Assembly (NCBI GenBank): GCA_002293345.1
Contig: DBDB01000020.1
Location: 1 to 7,628 of the forward strand
DNA: 7,628 nt
Direction: 5' to 3'
From: Alistipes sp. UBA943
GTDB lineage: Bacteria > Bacteroidota > Bacteroidia > Bacteroidales > Rikenellaceae
Numbering within the stretch: the first letter of the stretch is position 1; every line of letters starts with the position of its first letter. A program made the position numbers and the translations under genes. The notes beneath the pieces are model-generated. The model had not been told where the DNA came from, did no database searches, and saw only the letters and a list, made by a program, of their open reading frames with translations. Positions 5,939 to 7,628 of the stretch are shown in pieces.

Positions 5939-6526
5939 ATGAGAAAACCGTCTCTATTTTTTGTCCTGTCCATTCTCTCATTGCTGTTTGCATGCCCCGT
6001 GAAGGCACAGCAGGCTGCCATCAAAACCAACATGCTATACGATGCCGCGGCGACGGTCAATCTCGGTGTCGAGTTCCGCTTGGGGTCGCACTGGACCATA
6101 GATCTCTCGGGCAATTACAACAATTGGACATTCAAGGAGAACAAGAAATGGAAACACTGGTTGGTGCAACCCGAGGGACGTTACTGGCTGTGCGAATCGT
6201 TCAACGGACACTTTTTTGCGTTGCATGCGCTGGGTGGGCAGATGAATGTGGGGAACGTCAAAGTTAATCTGAAACTTTTCGATACCGATTTTCGCAAGTT
6301 AAAATCACACCGTTACGCGGGATGGTTTGCCGGTGTGGGAATCGGGTACGGTTACGCGTTTATGCTGGGACGCCACTGGAACCTGGAGTTGGAGGCAGCG
6401 ATCGGTTATATCCATCTGCGTTACGACAAGTTCGAGCCGCAATCGTGCGGACCGCAAGTAGGTGATGGGGTGCATGACTATTTCGGCCCCACAAAATTGT
6501 CCGTGGGATTGGTCTACGTATTTTAA
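5939..6526 (+). CDS. DUF3575 outer-membrane protein
   Basis: I recognise this 195-residue protein as a DUF3575 member from IKTNMLYDAAATVNLGVE (28-45), LDLSGNY-like DLSGNYNNW, KKWKHWLVQPEGRYWLCE and FNGHFFALHALGGQ. A signal peptide is clear: MRK, a hydrophobic core (about 6-19) and a likely cut after VKA (residue 23). Cys19 makes a poor lipobox (LFAC), so signal peptidase I is preferred. The rest alternates polar and hydrophobic residues with many aromatics and ends in LSVGLVYVF, the terminal aromatic expected of an outer-membrane beta barrel. No molecular function is established for the family. It commonly sits just before DUF3868 proteins and fimbrial genes in Bacteroidales, as it sits before a DUF3868 gene here, 11 nt away, so the two are probably co-expressed. 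Confidence 0.88.
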   Translation: MRKPSLFFVLSILSLLFACPVKAQQAAIKTNMLYDAAATVNLGVEFRLGSHWTIDLSGNYNNWTFKENKKWKHWLVQPEGRYWLCESFNGHFFALHALGGQMNVGNVKVNLKLFDTDFRKLKSHRYAGWFAGVGIGYGYAFMLGRHWNLELEAAIGYIHLRYDKFEPQSCGPQVGDGVHDYFGPTKLSVGLVYVF

Positions 6527-6537
6527 AAGTGATGTCC

Positions 6538-7584
6538 ATGAGAAAGATCCTGATATTGACACTATTGGTTTTCTGCGGATGGGGCGGATGGAGCGTATCT
6601 GCACAACCGGCGCTGAATGGTGAGATAATGATCGGGGATGCCACGGTTACACGTCGAGGTGGCGAGGTGCAGGTGTCGATGGAGGTCTATACGCGAAATC
6701 TGGATCTGTGGACGAATGAATATGTCGTGCTGACACCGGTGCTGACCAATGGGAAGAATCGAAAAGAACTGGCCCCGCTCGAAATTCAGGGACGCAACCG
6801 TTCGATCGTCTATTTGCGGCACAACCGTCTCCGGAAGGGGGAGGATCCGTTTGCGGTGCGTTACAGAAAGCGGCACATGGATGGGTTGCGTTACGTGGCC
6901 GAAGTGCCGTACGAGGAGTGGATGCGGAATGCGGTGTTGCGAATGGATGAGTGGAAAGGCGGTTGTGGCGACGCGACGTACGAGAGTCGCAGCCACATGC
7001 CATTGGAGGTGAATTACGTCGGACTCAGGGCGAGTGTCGATGCGCCCTCCGTCAGGAGGCGTGCAGACGCCGCCCCGAAAGGGTGTGAGGAGTGTCGCGG
7101 GTCGGCATACCTGTTCTTCCACGTGAACAGTACGGAGATCGACCCACACGAGATGACCAATATCCGTGAGTTGGGCAAGATCCATGCGACGCTGGATTCA
7201 TTAGCGGATTGCGGATGCCAGATCGAACAGATCATCATCATCGGCAATGCCTCTCCCGAAGGTCCGTACGAGGGGAATGAGATGTTGTCCGAGGGGCGTG
7301 CCGAGGCGCTGGAGGCGTATATACGGAACCGGTATGGTCTCGATCCGTCGATCTTCAAGGTACTCAGCGTGGCGGAAGATTGGAGTTCGTTGCGTCAATA
7401 TGTCGAGTTGAGCGACCTGCCTCATAAACGCGAGATTCTCGACCTGATCGACAGTGACCGTGATCCCGATCCGAAGGAGTGGGTGTTGAAGTCGCAATAT
7501 CCGGATGACTATAAGATCCTGCTGGAACGTTGCTACCCCTACCTGAGGCGACTCGATTACACGATCTACTATCGGATGGAATAG
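6538..7584 (+). CDS. DUF3868 / OmpA-like envelope protein with an in-frame insertion
   Basis: The 349-residue precursor starts with a signal peptide (MRKILILTLLVFCGWGGW, likely cut after VSA at residue 22). Residues 23-160 form a beta-rich N-terminal domain of the DUF3868 type. From about 190 to 270 comes an OmpA-like region: AYLFFHVNSTEID, ELGKIHATLDSL, IIIIGNASPEGPYEGNEMLS and GRAEALEAYI, which in this fold contacts peptidoglycan. The C-terminal 80 residues (W-S-S-L, KREILDLID, YPYLRRLDYTIYY) are typical of Bacteroidetes relatives. The linker between the domains (165-180) is encoded by the short repeat at 7029-7077. Start choice: ATG at 6538 gives the cleanest signal peptide with AAAAG eight bases upstream; ATG at 6532 and GTG at 6529 are possible and would add two or three residues. 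It is probably co-transcribed with the DUF3575 gene, and a fimbria or surface-assembly role is inferred from family context only. Confidence 0.85.
   Translation: MRKILILTLLVFCGWGGWSVSAQPALNGEIMIGDATVTRRGGEVQVSMEVYTRNLDLWTNEYVVLTPVLTNGKNRKELAPLEIQGRNRSIVYLRHNRLRKGEDPFAVRYRKRHMDGLRYVAEVPYEEWMRNAVLRMDEWKGGCGDATYESRSHMPLEVNYVGLRASVDAPSVRRRADAAPKGCEECRGSAYLFFHVNSTEIDPHEMTNIRELGKIHATLDSLADCGCQIEQIIIIGNASPEGPYEGNEMLSEGRAEALEAYIRNRYGLDPSIFKVLSVAEDWSSLRQYVELSDLPHKREILDLIDSDRDPDPKEWVLKSQYPDDYKILLERCYPYLRRLDYTIYYRME
7029..7077 (+). repeat. In-frame palindromic repeat element, short copy (in DUF3868 gene)
   Basis: The 49-base segment has the same 14-base ends as the ppx copy (GGCGAGTGTCGATG and CAGACGCCGCCCCG) but only 21 bases between them, 96 bases fewer than in ppx, exactly 32 codons. 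It is read in the same frame, as ASVD...DAAP. Almost the whole segment folds: GGGCG-A-GTGTC (7028-7038) pairs with GACGCCGCCC (7066-7075) with one bulge and one G-U pair, and CCTCC (7046-7050) pairs with GGAGG (7055-7059) around loop GTCA. It falls in the linker between the N-terminal and OmpA-like domains, where added residues should be tolerated. Confidence 0.7.
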
Positions 7585-7594
7585 CTTCCATCTG
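7573..7594 (+). other. Hairpin spanning the stop codon of the DUF3868 gene
   Basis: CGGATGGAA (7573-7581) pairs with TTCCATCTG (7586-7594), nine pairs including one G-U, with the loop TAGC containing the TAG stop. No T run follows, so it is not a classical intrinsic terminator; it could protect the 3' end of the message or be chance. Confidence 0.35.
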
Positions 7595-7610
7595 ACACCT
7601 TCACCCTGCT

Positions 7611-7628
7611 CCCCACCTCGCGGTGGGG
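7611..7628. repeat. GC hairpin at the right edge of the window
   Basis: CCCCACC (7611-7617), loop TCGC, GGTGGGG (7622-7628) is a perfect 7-bp stem 27 nt after the last stop codon. The window ends at its last base, so any T run that would make it a terminator, or any further repeat, cannot be seen. Confidence 0.5.

Noticed and set aside
6578..6590. GATGGGGCGGA shared between the DUF3868 signal peptide and the ppx repeat
   Set aside because: Eleven GC-rich bases in a glycine/tryptophan signal peptide with no right end nearby; chance is the simplest explanation.

Overview
The window looks like a chromosomal segment of a Bacteroidales bacterium with moderately high GC. The evidence is gene content: a DUF3575 outer-membrane protein followed by a DUF3868/OmpA-like protein (a pair I know mainly from Bacteroidales, often beside fimbrial genes), Bacteroidetes-style weak ribosome binding sites, and PPK1 and Ppx sequences of Bacteroidetes type. 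I cannot name the genus; Rikenellaceae or a relative would fit the GC level, but this is a guess.

Layout: all seven convincing genes are on the + strand. Bases 1-249 hold no convincing gene but are structure-rich: an A/T-ended inverted repeat at the left edge, two GC hairpins, a run of ten G and a G-quadruplex-type motif. Bases 250-4176+ form a tight four-gene run: an LpxH/PlcP-type metallophosphoesterase, a GT-B glycosyltransferase (ATGA overlap), polyphosphate kinase PPK1 (GTG start, 13-nt gap) and a Ppx/GppA exopolyphosphatase (ATGA overlap). A 67-nt gap with nested inverted repeats and a weak terminator separates this from a small phosphoglycosyl transferase (5281-5892). After 46 nt come the DUF3575 protein and the DUF3868/OmpA-like protein, 11 nt apart. 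The window ends in a GC hairpin.

How the genes may work together: the first gene resembles the PlcP branch of LpxH-like phosphoesterases more than classical LpxH. PlcP enzymes strip phosphate head groups from phospholipids, and are often linked to a glycosyltransferase that turns the diacylglycerol into glycolipid. Together with ppk and ppx, the run can be read as a phosphate-economy operon (membrane lipid phosphate to glycolipid plus polyphosphate storage and release). This is inference. The last three genes belong to the cell envelope.

The most striking signal is an apparently mobile, palindromic, in-frame coding repeat. The same two 14-base ends (GGCGAGTGTCGATG and CAGACGCCGCCCCG) bound an extra segment in two unrelated genes: 145 nt in ppx (4259-4403) and 49 nt in the DUF3868 gene (7029-7077). 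Both are read in the same frame, giving ASVD...DAAP, and both sit at a loop or linker. The ppx copy contains a perfect inverted repeat of two 32-base arms. The pattern recalls the Rickettsia palindromic elements, which insert in frame into protein genes; I know of no description of such a family in Bacteroidales.
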